DNA of 64,000 nt from contig NZ_JAFMNX010000003.1 of the NCBI RefSeq assembly GCF_018457165.1, positions 434,001-498,000 of the forward strand, written 5' to 3'. This DNA comes from Tianweitania aestuarii (lineage in GTDB: Bacteria; Pseudomonadota; Alphaproteobacteria; Rhizobiales; Rhizobiaceae). Shown here one piece after another: positions 42,346 through 51,422 of the stretch; within the stretch, counting starts at the first letter, position 1; every line of letters starts with the position of its first letter. A program made the position numbers and the translations under genes. The notes under the pieces were generated by a model, which worked only from the letters and a program-made list of their open reading frames with translations, did not search any database and was not told the DNA's origin.

Positions 42346-43731
42346 CTAAAACACCTTTCCTGTGTTTAAGATGAAGTTTGGATCGATTGCATGCTTGATC
42401 CTGGCCATTAGCGCGAGTTCTTCCGGTGTGCGGGACAACCCGAGATAGGGCTTCTTCAGGAGACCGATTCCATGTTCGGCGGAAATCGTCCCGCCTTCAG
42501 CCGCAATAAAGCCGAACACGAGCTCGGTGATCTCTTTATGTGGCTGATCCTGGCCGGCAGACGGGATGTGGCAGACGACGTGAAGGTTGCTGTCGCCGAT
42601 ATGACCGTAGCTGAGCGCGATCGCGTCGGGCCAGCGGTCGGTCATGGCCGCTTCGATCGCATCCGCCACCTTTCCGGCTGCACTCGTGGGCAGGCCGACG
42701 TCGAAGGCGGTGAGGGGGCCCATCAGCTTGCCGTATTCGGATACGCTTTCGCGCACCGCCCACAAGTCGCGTGTCTCGCGCTCGGAAGACGGCAGGACGG
42801 CATCTGTGACAAAGCCCGCTTCGAGGGCGCTCGAAAGGACATCCTGCAGCAGGGCTTCGTTTTCCGTTGCGTCACGACCTCCGCTCTCGATGAGCACATA
42901 CGCGCCGTGCGGTTCGTTGAAGGCACGGCGCAGATTGGGCAGACCCTGCGTCATGAAATCATAGAAACTCGGCCACATCACCTCGAAGGACGTCAGCGCG
43001 CTTCCCATTTGCTGACGGGCGCTCTTGAGAAGCTCGAGCAGGGATGGAAAATCCGGGCAGCCGCAAAAGGCACTTGCCAGCATTGCGGGCCTAGCCTGCA
43101 GGCGCAGCACGGCGCGGGTGATGATACCCAGCGTTCCTTCCGAGCCGATGAAGAGCTGCTTCAGATCGTAACCGGCATTGTTCTTCAGCATCTTGTTGAG
43201 CGAGGTGACGACCGTGCCATCAGGCAGGACGACTTCAAGGCCGAGTACATGCTCGCGCGCCATACCGTAGCGGATGACCCGATTTCCGCCGGCGTTGGTG
43301 GACAAGTTGCCGCCGATCAAGCAAGAGTCGCGCGCACCGAGATCAAGGCCAAGAAAAAGGCCTGCGTCCTCCGCTGCCTTTTGGGCCGTGCTCAGCGGCA
43401 CCCCGGCTTGCACGGTCATCGTCGCCATCACGGTATCGACCTCCTCGATCCCGTTCATCCGGTCGAGCGAAAGCGCGACGCCGCCCTTGATCGGTCGTGC
43501 GCCGCCGGCGAGCCCGGTCATGCCGCCTTGGGGTGTGACGGGAACCTTGAACGCGTTGCAGATACGCATGGTCGCCGCCACTTGCTGGGTTGATCGCGGA
43601 CGAACAAGCGCAAGCGGTAACACTGGAGACATCCCCGCCCAGTCATTGTGGTACCTTGCCGGGATATCGTTGCCGAAGACGACCTCAGCTCCGAGTTCTG
43701 CGCGCAGGGCATCGACAATCGTCTCGGTCAT
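42346..43731 (-). CDS. FAD-linked 2-hydroxyacid dehydrogenase (GlcD/D-lactate dehydrogenase-like)
   Basis: A 461-residue member of the FAD_binding_4/FAD-oxidase_C family, which oxidises D-2-hydroxyacids. The FAD-binding region reads VTPQGGMTGLAGGARPIKGG and IGGNLSTNAGGNRVIRYGM. The catalytic C-terminal segment contains ALSYGHIGDSNLHVVCHIP and GGTISAEHGIGLLKK. Exact substrate (lactate, glycolate or 2-hydroxyglutarate) is not determinable. The ATG at 43731 has GGAG upstream; the frame stays open to 43947 but that part is unsupported. It is divergent from the EthD-like gene, with the TTTAAGTTTAAA motif between. Confidence 0.9.
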   Translation of the reverse strand: MTETIVDALRAELGAEVVFGNDIPARYHNDWAGMSPVLPLALVRPRSTQQVAATMRICNAFKVPVTPQGGMTGLAGGARPIKGGVALSLDRMNGIEEVDTVMATMTVQAGVPLSTAQKAAEDAGLFLGLDLGARDSCLIGGNLSTNAGGNRVIRYGMAREHVLGLEVVLPDGTVVTSLNKMLKNNAGYDLKQLFIGSEGTLGIITRAVLRLQARPAMLASAFCGCPDFPSLLELLKSARQQMGSALTSFEVMWPSFYDFMTQGLPNLRRAFNEPHGAYVLIESGGRDATENEALLQDVLSSALEAGFVTDAVLPSSERETRDLWAVRESVSEYGKLMGPLTAFDVGLPTSAAGKVADAIEAAMTDRWPDAIALSYGHIGDSNLHVVCHIPSAGQDQPHKEITELVFGFIAAEGGTISAEHGIGLLKKPYLGLSRTPEELALMARIKHAIDPNFILNTGKVF

Positions 43732-43800
43732 GACGGCTCCATTTACCGGATCGGCACCGACCATTGTTGATCGGTGATGAGACCAGCCTCTCTTCAATGG

Positions 43801-43815
43801 TTTAAGTTTAAACTT
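43801..43815. promoter_or_regulatory. AT-rich palindrome TTTAAGTTTAAACTT, first copy of a recurring motif
   Basis: AAGTTTAAACTT (43804-43815) is a perfect 12-bp palindrome in the divergent promoter region of the hydroxyacid dehydrogenase and EthD-like genes. The 12-mer TTTAAGTTTAAA recurs exactly at 59722-59733. Confidence 0.5.
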
Positions 43816-43901
43816 GTTGCGCTTCAAGCGCTTCGCTAACTTGTGGCCAGCGGGCGCAAAGCCGACAGCACTTGCACCCTTATTCAGACTGGGGATTGGC
43901 C

Positions 43902-44606
43902 ATGCGCTTTGCCTACTTCGCCTTCTTCGACAATGCCGATGGCGCACAGCTTGCCGTCAGCAAGGCTGATCTGAAAACGGTGGCGGAGATTGTTAGGCAG
44001 ACGCCGGGCCTGACCTCGGCAAACCTTTATACGCCCGAAGTGACGAAGGACCTGTTCAATGCGGATGAACAGTCGCCCGTGTTCGGGATGCAGCTTCATT
44101 TCAACGAGCTTTCAGAACTGGAAGATGCGATCGCGCCGTCCGGTCACCTGCAGCAGCTTACAGCGCCCGGCGTGCTGTCAAGCATAGAAGGTGCCAAGGC
44201 GACGCAGCAGGCCATGTATGTCAGGCATTTTCCTGTCGACGACGCCGCGCTCGACATCGGGAAGAACGGCAATCCCTGCTCCTATGTCGTTCATTACCAG
44301 GGGCCGGCACAGGATCTGAACGTGTGGATGCACCACTATGTCTCACACCATCCGCAGGTCATGCGCACCTTTCCCGGCATCAGGAAGATCGAGGTTCTTT
44401 CGCGACTGGACTGGACTGGCTTCCTGCCTTGGCAGCGGATCGATTACATGCAGCGCAACCGCGTGATGTTCGACAGCCCCGCCGCCCTGCAGGCCGCTCT
44501 GCAATCGCCGGCACGCTTCGCGATGCGCGAGGACTTCAACATGTTTCCTCCCTTTGAAGGCGGTAACTCTCACTTTCCGATGGAAACGCGGATCATTACG
44601 CCCTGA
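43902..44606 (+). CDS. EthD-like dimeric alpha-beta barrel protein
   Basis: A 234-residue protein that looks like two tandem ferredoxin-like (EthD) halves. The first begins MRFAYFAFFDNADGAQL, and the second begins near SYVVHYQGPAQDLNVWMHHY. Such small domains occur in decarboxylases, cyclases and unknown accessory proteins of catabolic clusters. There are no metal-binding or catalytic motifs to define the role. The ATG at 43902 follows GGGGA. It converges on the FMN oxidase gene with a 4-nt gap. Confidence 0.65.
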   Translation: MRFAYFAFFDNADGAQLAVSKADLKTVAEIVRQTPGLTSANLYTPEVTKDLFNADEQSPVFGMQLHFNELSELEDAIAPSGHLQQLTAPGVLSSIEGAKATQQAMYVRHFPVDDAALDIGKNGNPCSYVVHYQGPAQDLNVWMHHYVSHHPQVMRTFPGIRKIEVLSRLDWTGFLPWQRIDYMQRNRVMFDSPAALQAALQSPARFAMREDFNMFPPFEGGNSHFPMETRIITP

Positions 44607-44610
44607 GCGG

Positions 44611-45795
44611 TCAAGGCCTAACCGTCCTGAGATGGTCGCGGTTCAAGTCTGCTACCGAGCGACAGCCAAGCAGCGCCATCGTGCGGCGAGTTTCTTCTTC
44701 GAGGATGGCAAGGGCGCGCGCCACACCAGCCTCTCCGCCAGCGGCCAGTCCGTAAAGCGTTGCGCGGCCTGTCATCACGGCATCGGCGCCCATCGCCAGC
44801 GTCTTGACGATATCCGTGCCGCGCAGAATGCCGCTGTCTGCCAAAATGACAAGCTGTCCCTTCAGCCGATCCGCGATGTCCGGCAAAACCGCCATAGGGC
44901 TCGGCGCACCGTCGAGCTGACGCCCGCCATGGTTACTGACTACGATGCCGTCCGCACCGGCATCAGCGGCACGCTGTGCATCGGGCGCGCTCAGGATGCC
45001 CTTGACGATCAGCAGCCCCTTCCAGATGCGTCTCAGATGCTGAATGTGGCTCCAGTGGAGGTGCGGCTCGATCTGTTCGCGTGACCAGATCGCTGTACGC
45101 GCAAAGCTCTGCTGGTCGGGCGGAAGGAAGTCGAGGAGATTGCCGAAAGCCGGGATGCCCCGGGCCATGACCGACAGGGCCCAGCGCGGATGAAACAGTA
45201 TGTCGAGCTTGTTGCGTATGGTCGGGTTCATTCCGGATCGATAATTGCGGCGGTCCCACTCTCGATTTCCGAAGGTCGCTGCGTCCGTGGTGACCATGAG
45301 CGCCTGACAACCGGCGGCCTGGGCGCGGGCAACAAGCTCGTCCATGAAGGCCTGTGAGCGGAAGACGTAAAGCTGCATCCAGTGGGTGAGGTCCGGCACG
45401 GCCGCCAGTGCTTCGAAGCGCTCGTTGGACACAGTGCTTTGCGTGAAGACAACGCCCGCCTTGGCTGCAGCCTGTGCAAGCAGCCTGTCGCCTTCGAAAC
45501 GCAAAAGGGCGTTGAAGCCGGTCGGCGCAATGACAAGCGGTAGTCGCATCGGCGTGCCGAACAGGGTGGTGGAAAGGTCCGGCGCGCCGACGCCGGTCAA
45601 GGTCGAGGGGCGGAACTCGATGTTTGAAAAGGCATCGCGATTGCGACGAAGCGTCTGCTCGTTCTCGGCGCCCCCTTCGAGATATTCCCTCACGAAGGCC
45701 GGAAGATTGCGATGAGCCATGCCCTGCAGGTCGGCGATCGTGACAGCGCGGCTCAGGTTGCGGCCGCTGTAGTGTCGGCGGCCGGCCAGTGGCAT
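44611..45795 (-). CDS. FMN-dependent alpha-hydroxyacid dehydrogenase/oxidase (LldD-like)
   Basis: A 394-residue FMN enzyme of the L-lactate dehydrogenase/glycolate oxidase/mandelate dehydrogenase family. FMN-binding and catalytic segments are PLVIAPTGFNALLRFEGD, MQLYVFR, TTDAATFGNREWDRRN, and SNHGGRQLDGAPSP with the catalytic His and Arg. ADSGILRGTDIVKTLAMGAD completes the barrel. The start overlaps the stop of the ABC ATPase gene by one nt (TGATG), so it is the last gene of the ABC importer operon. The imported compound may therefore be a hydroxyacid-containing molecule, or release one. Confidence 0.91.
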   Translation of the reverse strand: MPLAGRRHYSGRNLSRAVTIADLQGMAHRNLPAFVREYLEGGAENEQTLRRNRDAFSNIEFRPSTLTGVGAPDLSTTLFGTPMRLPLVIAPTGFNALLRFEGDRLLAQAAAKAGVVFTQSTVSNERFEALAAVPDLTHWMQLYVFRSQAFMDELVARAQAAGCQALMVTTDAATFGNREWDRRNYRSGMNPTIRNKLDILFHPRWALSVMARGIPAFGNLLDFLPPDQQSFARTAIWSREQIEPHLHWSHIQHLRRIWKGLLIVKGILSAPDAQRAADAGADGIVVSNHGGRQLDGAPSPMAVLPDIADRLKGQLVILADSGILRGTDIVKTLAMGADAVMTGRATLYGLAAGGEAGVARALAILEEETRRTMALLGCRSVADLNRDHLRTVRP

Positions 45796-47657
45796 CACTC
45801 CACCTGGTATCCGGCCTCAGCGGCAACTGGAGACCATTGAAGATTGATGTCATCCGGCGGCACCGCCGTCAGCAGGCTCTTGGTGTAGGGGTGTTGCGGG
45901 TCAGCAAAAACGGTCTGCGTCCGGCCGCTTTCCACGACCTCGCCGCGATACATCACCATCACCCGGTCGCAGAGGTAGCGAACAACCGACAGATCATGGC
46001 TGATGAAGAGCATGGAGAAGCCGTGCTCGTCGCGCAGCTTCAGGAGCAGATCAAGAAGCTGCGCCTGAACCGATACATCCAGGCCGGACACGATTTCATC
46101 GGCCACCAGGATCTTGGGCAATGTACACAGGGCGCGCGCGATGTTGACGCGTTGCTTCTGGCCACCCGACAGCTGTGACGGAAAGCGCAGGGCAGCGTCT
46201 GCCGGAAGCCCGATTTCTTTCAGAAGCTCGGCGGCGCGATCGGCGCGTTCGCGTTGGCTGTTGTGGAGGCCCGTAGCCTCGTTTGCCTGCGTCACGATGC
46301 TGCCGATGCGGCGGCGCGGATTAAGCGCGGATTGCGGATCCTGGAACACCATCTGGATGTAATCGCGCCGAAAGGCGCGCTCGGCTTGGCCATTTGCAGT
46401 CACGTCGCGACCGTCGAGCGTAATCCGGCCGGCCGTCGGATTGTCGAGGCCAACCACAAGGCGGGCAAGCGAGCTCTTGCCGCTGCCGCTTTCGCCGACG
46501 ATGCCCACGAACTCCCCTTCGTCGAGCGTGAGATTGACGTTGTTGACCGCCTTGAAACTGCTGCGTTTGCCGAAAGGGCTCCAGGCTGTGGTGTAGGTCT
46601 TCGTCAGCTTCTCAGCCGTGAGATGGGCCTTGGCGGAAGTCGCTGCCCGGCCGGGTGCGAACGGCGGCGGCACGATCTCCGGCGTTTTCTCCACGCGGAT
46701 GCAGGCTGCGATGTGGTCGGGGCCGATGGGCAGGAGCGGTGGTTCGGCTTGGGTACAAGCCTCGATGGCATTGGGACAGCGAGAGGCGAAGCGGCAACCC
46801 TTGAGTTCCTTCAGAACCCGAAGGCCAGGCATCCGCTCGGGAAGGATGAAGAGGCCACGACGCGGCCCGCTGATCGTCGGGTTGGCCAGTTGTAGGCAGC
46901 GCGTATAGGGATGGGCCGGCGCCGAAAACAGCTGCTTGGCGGGACCGTACTCGGCCGGCCTGCCGGCATAAAGAACCATGATCTCGTCGCTGATCTGTGA
47001 AGCGAGCCGGAGATCGTGGGTGATGAAGATCACCGCAGTCCCGTCACGCTTCTGCATCTCGCCGATCAGCTTGACGATGCGTGCTTGGATAGTGACGTCG
47101 AGCGCGGTGGTCGGCTCGTCGGCAATCAGCAAACGCGGGCGGCTTGCAAAGGCCATCGCAATCAGGATGCGCTGACACATGCCGCCGGACAGCTGATGCG
47201 GGAATTTTTCCAGAAGTGCAGCGCCGTGAGGCAGATGAACGGCCTCGAACTCCTTGAGCGCACGGTCGCGCCAGCTTTCGCCGGGTGCAAGGCCGATGCG
47301 GTGCAGGTGCTCCTTCATCTGCTGGCCGACGCTGAGAACGGGATCGAGGCCCGACAGCGGCTCTTGAGGAATGAAGGCGATGTCGCGACCCAGCAGGGCA
47401 CGCCTGCGTTCAGCCGGCATGCCAACGAGATCTTCGCCGCCGAACTGAAGGGTTCCCTTGGTCACGGCAAAGCCATGCGGCAGGAACTGCGAGATGGTGC
47501 GGCCGATCATCGATTTGCCGGCGCCAGACTCGCCGACAAGGCCGAGGATCTTGCCGGGTTCGAGCGAGAAATTGAGATCGGTCAGGACCGGAAAGCTTTC
47601 TTTGCCTCCGAGTGACTCGACACAAAGACCGCGCGCAGACAGAATTGGGTAGGCCAT
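45795..47657 (-). CDS. Peptide/nickel-type ABC transporter, fused double ATPase (DppD-DppF)
   Basis: A 620-residue protein with two complete ABC ATPase domains. Domain 1 has Walker A GLVGESGAGKSM, signature LSGGMCQRI and Walker B LLIADEPTTALD. Domain 2 (from about residue 345) has GIVGESGSGKSSL, LSGGQKQRVNIA and ILVADEIVSGLD. The linker region CRFASRCPNAIEACTQAEPP is the oligopeptide-transporter C-terminal domain. Fused forms are found in GsiA-like importers. It energises the two permeases encoded immediately upstream and overlaps both neighbours by one nt. Confidence 0.94.
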   Translation of the reverse strand: MAYPILSARGLCVESLGGKESFPVLTDLNFSLEPGKILGLVGESGAGKSMIGRTISQFLPHGFAVTKGTLQFGGEDLVGMPAERRRALLGRDIAFIPQEPLSGLDPVLSVGQQMKEHLHRIGLAPGESWRDRALKEFEAVHLPHGAALLEKFPHQLSGGMCQRILIAMAFASRPRLLIADEPTTALDVTIQARIVKLIGEMQKRDGTAVIFITHDLRLASQISDEIMVLYAGRPAEYGPAKQLFSAPAHPYTRCLQLANPTISGPRRGLFILPERMPGLRVLKELKGCRFASRCPNAIEACTQAEPPLLPIGPDHIAACIRVEKTPEIVPPPFAPGRAATSAKAHLTAEKLTKTYTTAWSPFGKRSSFKAVNNVNLTLDEGEFVGIVGESGSGKSSLARLVVGLDNPTAGRITLDGRDVTANGQAERAFRRDYIQMVFQDPQSALNPRRRIGSIVTQANEATGLHNSQRERADRAAELLKEIGLPADAALRFPSQLSGGQKQRVNIARALCTLPKILVADEIVSGLDVSVQAQLLDLLLKLRDEHGFSMLFISHDLSVVRYLCDRVMVMYRGEVVESGRTQTVFADPQHPYTKSLLTAVPPDDINLQWSPVAAEAGYQVE

Positions 47658-48514
47658 CAGGTGCGCTCCGTCTGCGTCAGGCGCGTATCGAGCGTACGCC
47701 GCAAGCCATCGCCCAGGATGTTGAAGCCGAACACGGCAAAGAAGATCGCGAGGATCGGGGCGATCATGTTGAACGGCGCTTCATAGATGTTCTGCCGCGC
47801 ATCGGCGATCATCTGGCCCCAGGCTGGTGTTTCGGAGCCGACGCTCATGCCGACGAAGGACAGGATGGCTTCGACGATAATGGCAACGCCCATCTCAAGG
47901 CTCATCAGCGTGATCAGCAGCGGCATCGTTCCCGGCAGGATCTCGCGGGTTATGGTGCGCCAGTGCGAAAAGCCGACGAGCTGGGCGGCGGAAACATAGT
48001 CGCGGCGTCTCAGCACGATGACCTCGCTTCGCAACACGCGGCAAAAGCGCGTCCAGTCCACCAGGATGATCGCCAGCACGACATTGCGCAGGCCCGTGCC
48101 GAGACCGACCATAAGGATCAGCGACAGGATCACTGGCGGGAACGACAGCCAGATCTCAACGATGCGGCTGATCAGCCAATCAACCCAGCCGCCAAAATAT
48201 CCCGCAACGTGGGCGAAAAAGGCGCCGATGATCATCGCACCGACCGAAGCCGAAAACGCAACCGTCAGGGCAACCCGGGCGCTGAAGATGAGGCGCGACA
48301 GCACGCAGCGCCCAAGACTGTCGGTGCCAAGCGGATAAAGCGCATCGCCTCCATCGGCCCATGCAGGCGGCGCCAAGATCGCGAGAAGATCCTGCTCGTT
48401 GGGATCGTTGGGCGCCAGCCAGGGCGCGAAGAGGGCGCAGATTGCGAGGATGGCGATGATCACCAACCCTGTCTGTACGCGGCCGGATTTCAGCCAAAGG
48501 GGTATCGGTCGCAT
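47657..48514 (-). CDS. ABC transporter permease (DppC/OppC family)
   Basis: A 285-residue inner-membrane permease. It has an N-terminal helix (GLVIIAILAICALFAPWLAP), the family motif YPLGTDSLGRCVLSRLIF and the cytoplasmic EAA loop SAAQLVGFSHWRTITREILP. Six membrane segments are visible. It pairs with the DppB-like permease, and its stop overlaps the ATPase start (TGATG). GC-rich and codon usage like the rest of the operon. Confidence 0.93.
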   Translation of the reverse strand: MRPIPLWLKSGRVQTGLVIIAILAICALFAPWLAPNDPNEQDLLAILAPPAWADGGDALYPLGTDSLGRCVLSRLIFSARVALTVAFSASVGAMIIGAFFAHVAGYFGGWVDWLISRIVEIWLSFPPVILSLILMVGLGTGLRNVVLAIILVDWTRFCRVLRSEVIVLRRRDYVSAAQLVGFSHWRTITREILPGTMPLLITLMSLEMGVAIIVEAILSFVGMSVGSETPAWGQMIADARQNIYEAPFNMIAPILAIFFAVFGFNILGDGLRRTLDTRLTQTERT

Positions 48515-48515
48515 G

Positions 48516-49538
48516 TCAGCGCACCCTCAGTTTCGGGTTGAGGATGAGGTAGAGGCTGTCCACCACGATGCTGATCACCAGAACGGCGACGCAATAAGTC
48601 AGCCCCGCGCCCTGGATGATCGGCAGGTCCGCGTTGCGGATCGCATCCACCATCAGATTGCCCATGCCGGGATAGGAATAGATGATCTCCACGAGCAAGG
48701 TGCCACCGAAGAGGAAGCCGAACTGGACGCCCATCAGGCTGAGCGTAGGCAAGATCGCGTTCTTCAGCCCGTGGCGAACCAGAAGGCGCTTTTCGGACAG
48801 GCCGCGCAGCCGCGCTTGGTGAATGTAGTCGTCCTGATAGGCATCGAGCAGGCTGGAGCGCAGCACGCGCATCAGAGCTGGCGACAGCGCGATGCCAAGC
48901 GCCAGGCTGGGCAGGATCATATGCTGCATGGCATTGAGGAGCGTCGCTATGTTGCCGGTGATCAGGCTGTCGAACAAAAGGAAGCCGGTAACCACAGGTC
49001 GCTCGAAGCCGGGGCTTAGGCGACCGGTAAACGGCAGCACTTCAAAGAAGACACCGAAGATCAGGAGCAGGAAGAGGCTCCACAGGAACTCGGGCAGAGA
49101 CAGAAGCAGGATCGACACGAAGTCCATCACCGCTTCGGCGCGCGTGCCGCGGACGTAGAACAGGAACAGTCCACCGGCGATCCCGAGCACGGTGCCAACC
49201 ATCATCGCAAGTAAGGCAAGCTCGATCGTGGCGGGCAGCGTGCTGCCGATCAACGATGTCACGTCCTGGCGAAAATGGATGGAGCGACCGATATCGCCTT
49301 CGAGAAGCTTACCGAGCCAGATGCCGAACTGCTCATAGATCGGCCGGTTCAAGCCCATCTCCGAGCGCATCGCCTCCACCTCCTGCGTCGTCGCATTCGG
49401 CGGCAACGACATCGCAGCCGGATCGACGGGCAGGATCCGCAGGATGCCGAACAGAAGCATCGAAACAACAAACAGGATGGGAATGGCGGTCAGTACGCGC
49501 ATTACCAACAGCTTGGCAATGGTCGCAAACATGCGCAT
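48516..49538 (-). CDS. ABC transporter permease (DppB/OppB family)
   Basis: A 340-residue permease with N-terminal helix LTAIPILFVVSMLLFGILRI, the family segment LPVDPAAMSLPPNATTQEV followed by EMGLNRPIYEQFGIWL, and the EAA loop HQARLRGLSEKRLLVRHGLK. It ends with a C-terminal SYPGMGNLMVDAI region and last helix. The ATG at 49538 has GGGG a few nt before it. It follows the substrate-binding protein gene after a 73-nt gap that carries a hairpin. Confidence 0.93.
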   Translation of the reverse strand: MRMFATIAKLLVMRVLTAIPILFVVSMLLFGILRILPVDPAAMSLPPNATTQEVEAMRSEMGLNRPIYEQFGIWLGKLLEGDIGRSIHFRQDVTSLIGSTLPATIELALLAMMVGTVLGIAGGLFLFYVRGTRAEAVMDFVSILLLSLPEFLWSLFLLLIFGVFFEVLPFTGRLSPGFERPVVTGFLLFDSLITGNIATLLNAMQHMILPSLALGIALSPALMRVLRSSLLDAYQDDYIHQARLRGLSEKRLLVRHGLKNAILPTLSLMGVQFGFLFGGTLLVEIIYSYPGMGNLMVDAIRNADLPIIQGAGLTYCVAVLVISIVVDSLYLILNPKLRVR

Positions 49539-49564
49539 GCCCCGTATCTTGGAATGTCAGGGAA

Positions 49565-49587
49565 GGGTCCGAATTTCTCCCGGACCC
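49565..49587 (-). promoter_or_regulatory. Stem-loop between the binding-protein and permease genes
   Basis: GGGTCCG (49565-49571) and CGGACCC (49581-49587) form a 7-bp stem with a 9-nt loop. It lies just after the binding-protein stop, with no T-run downstream. Such hairpins often protect the abundant binding-protein mRNA or partly terminate transcription, which would give more binding protein than permease. Confidence 0.5.
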
Positions 49588-49611
49588 CTTAACCACTTGC
49601 CTGCCCTAAGA

Positions 49612-51147
49612 TCAGGACCAGGACATCGTGTTGCCGAGGACCCAGGCATTGCCGTATTTGACGTAGTTCAGGTCCTGCTTGCGCACGAGCGTCTGGACGC
49701 TCTGCAGAAGCGGGACGTTGGCACCCGTCTCGACGATCTCCTTGGCGAGATCCTTGTAGCCGGTGATGCGCTTTTCGTAATCCGGCTCGACGAACAGCTT
49801 GAGGATCTTGTCGCCGATCTCCTGGCCCTTCCAGGCACCAAAGGGCATCTTCGGGTTCATGAGATAACCTGAGAAGATCTCCGGATCGCCGGTGGCGTTG
49901 TCGAAGCTGTAGAGCGTGGCCTCGGGAAGCTGTCCGCCGCGGTTCAGTTCGAAATATTTAGAATATTCGATCTGCTGCAGTTCAACCTTCAGCCCGACCT
50001 TCTGCCACATCTGCACGAGTGCGCGGGCGATGTCGAAGTCGCTGGGAAACTGGCCGTTGGTGGCGGCAAGCGTGAAGGTCGCCGGCTTGTCGTCCGAATA
50101 TCCTGCATCCGCCAGGAGCTTCTTGGACAAGTCTGGATCATAGGCGAAGTTGTAGTCCGGCAGGTAGCCCGGCGTGCCAGGGGTTGCTGGGACCGAAAGC
50201 GGAACGGCCGCGCCGCCATAGAACGCCTTGGACAGCGCTGCCTTGTCGATCGCGTGATGGGCGGCAAGACGGATGGCCTGGTCGGCGAAACCCTTGTCGT
50301 TGCGCATCTGCAGCAGGATGAGGCGGGTGAACGGGTTGATCTCGGACACGAGCCCCTCGACCTTGCCCAGGCGCTCTGCCTCGCGGACGGGAATGTTGAC
50401 CGTAAGGTCCACCTGGCCCGCCTGGATGGCCGCTGCGCGGGCCGACGGATCCTTGATGATGTCGATCGTGACCCGCTTGATCTTCGGCTTCGTGCCGAAA
50501 TAATCCTCGTTGCGTTCCAGCACGATGCGGGAGTTCATCTGGTAATCGACCAGCTTGTAGGGGCCGGTACCGATCGGCTTCTTGGCAAATTCCTCTGCGC
50601 CGACGGATTCCACGTAAGCCTTCGGCACGACATAGCTACCAAGGAAGGCCAGCCACTGCGGCGCTGTTGGCGTTGCTGCGGAAAACCTCATGACGCCGGA
50701 TGTCGGCGACAGGATTTCAATATCGGTGAGGGTGCGCCATGAATTGGCGATATCCAGCTTCAGGCCGGACTTGATGCGATCGACGAAGGTGTACTTGATG
50801 TCCTCCATCGTCATGAGGTCACCGTTGTGGAACTTCACGTCGTTGCGGATCTCGAACGGCATCGACATGCCATCGGGCTGCGGTTCCCACGTGGTGATCA
50901 GATTGGGGATCAGCTTGAGGTCCGGCGCCTGATCGAGCGGCTGATCGTACACCATCTTGAACAGCGGTTGCGCGTCCGGAACGAAGCGCAGGTTCGGGTC
51001 CCATGATGGGACGTCCGACGGCCAGCCGATGGTCACGCTATCGGTCTCGGCCGCATAGGCGATGTCGGCGCGCGACAGCACCGAGCCACCGACGGCTGCC
51101 AGCCCAAGCATCTGCAGGAGATTTCGGCGGTCAATTGAGAAAGTCAT
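49612..51147 (-). CDS. ABC transporter substrate-binding protein (SBP_bac_5, peptide/opine type)
   Basis: A 511-residue extracytoplasmic binding protein. The signal region DRRNLLQMLGLAAVGGSVLS resembles a twin-arginine signal, cleaved after ADIAYAA. The mature part begins SVTIGWPSDVPSWDPNLRF and has SBP_bac_5 segments VKFHNGDLMTMEDIKYTF, GTGPYKLVDYQMNSRIVLER and IRLAAHHAIDKAAL. The ATG at 51147 follows AGAGGGA; the frame is open to 51426 without support. It would capture a peptide-like or other oligo-organic ligand for the downstream permeases. Confidence 0.93.
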   Translation of the reverse strand: MTFSIDRRNLLQMLGLAAVGGSVLSRADIAYAAETDSVTIGWPSDVPSWDPNLRFVPDAQPLFKMVYDQPLDQAPDLKLIPNLITTWEPQPDGMSMPFEIRNDVKFHNGDLMTMEDIKYTFVDRIKSGLKLDIANSWRTLTDIEILSPTSGVMRFSAATPTAPQWLAFLGSYVVPKAYVESVGAEEFAKKPIGTGPYKLVDYQMNSRIVLERNEDYFGTKPKIKRVTIDIIKDPSARAAAIQAGQVDLTVNIPVREAERLGKVEGLVSEINPFTRLILLQMRNDKGFADQAIRLAAHHAIDKAALSKAFYGGAAVPLSVPATPGTPGYLPDYNFAYDPDLSKKLLADAGYSDDKPATFTLAATNGQFPSDFDIARALVQMWQKVGLKVELQQIEYSKYFELNRGGQLPEATLYSFDNATGDPEIFSGYLMNPKMPFGAWKGQEIGDKILKLFVEPDYEKRITGYKDLAKEIVETGANVPLLQSVQTLVRKQDLNYVKYGNAWVLGNTMSWS

Positions 51148-51302
51148 CAGTTTCCCTCTGGTTGCCAAAGGCGCATGGCCGATGGGGCTGCGACGGCTGT
51201 TGAAGACGCAAACCTGAATGCTGCCGAGGATTCTACTGATGATTTTCAGCCGTTCTGCGCGGCGATCCTTAACAACAAGAGGATGGTAGAACTGGAAATG
51301 AA

Positions 51303-51322
51303 CTACTTCAAGCCTAAAATTT
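51303..51322 (-). promoter_or_regulatory. Recurring AT-rich motif upstream of the ABC importer operon
   Basis: On the minus strand this reads AAATTTTAGGCTTGAAGTAG. It shares GCTTGAAG and most upstream positions with the element at 59722-59741. It lies in the only sizeable gap before the operon, so it may be its operator. Similarity is by eye and moderate. Confidence 0.35.
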
Positions 51323-51422
51323 CTGCGTGTTTTGCTAGCAATTCGATGGAAGATTACGCAGGTGCGCAGAGCAGTGTTACTGGTTGCCACGAGTAATTGC
51401 TGTTCTGGTTGACCCCCGAAGA

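Noticed and set aside
51175-51396. 73-aa plus-strand ORF in the ABC importer promoter region
   Set aside because: It has no convincing ribosome site or similarity and overlaps the probable promoter of the divergent operon.
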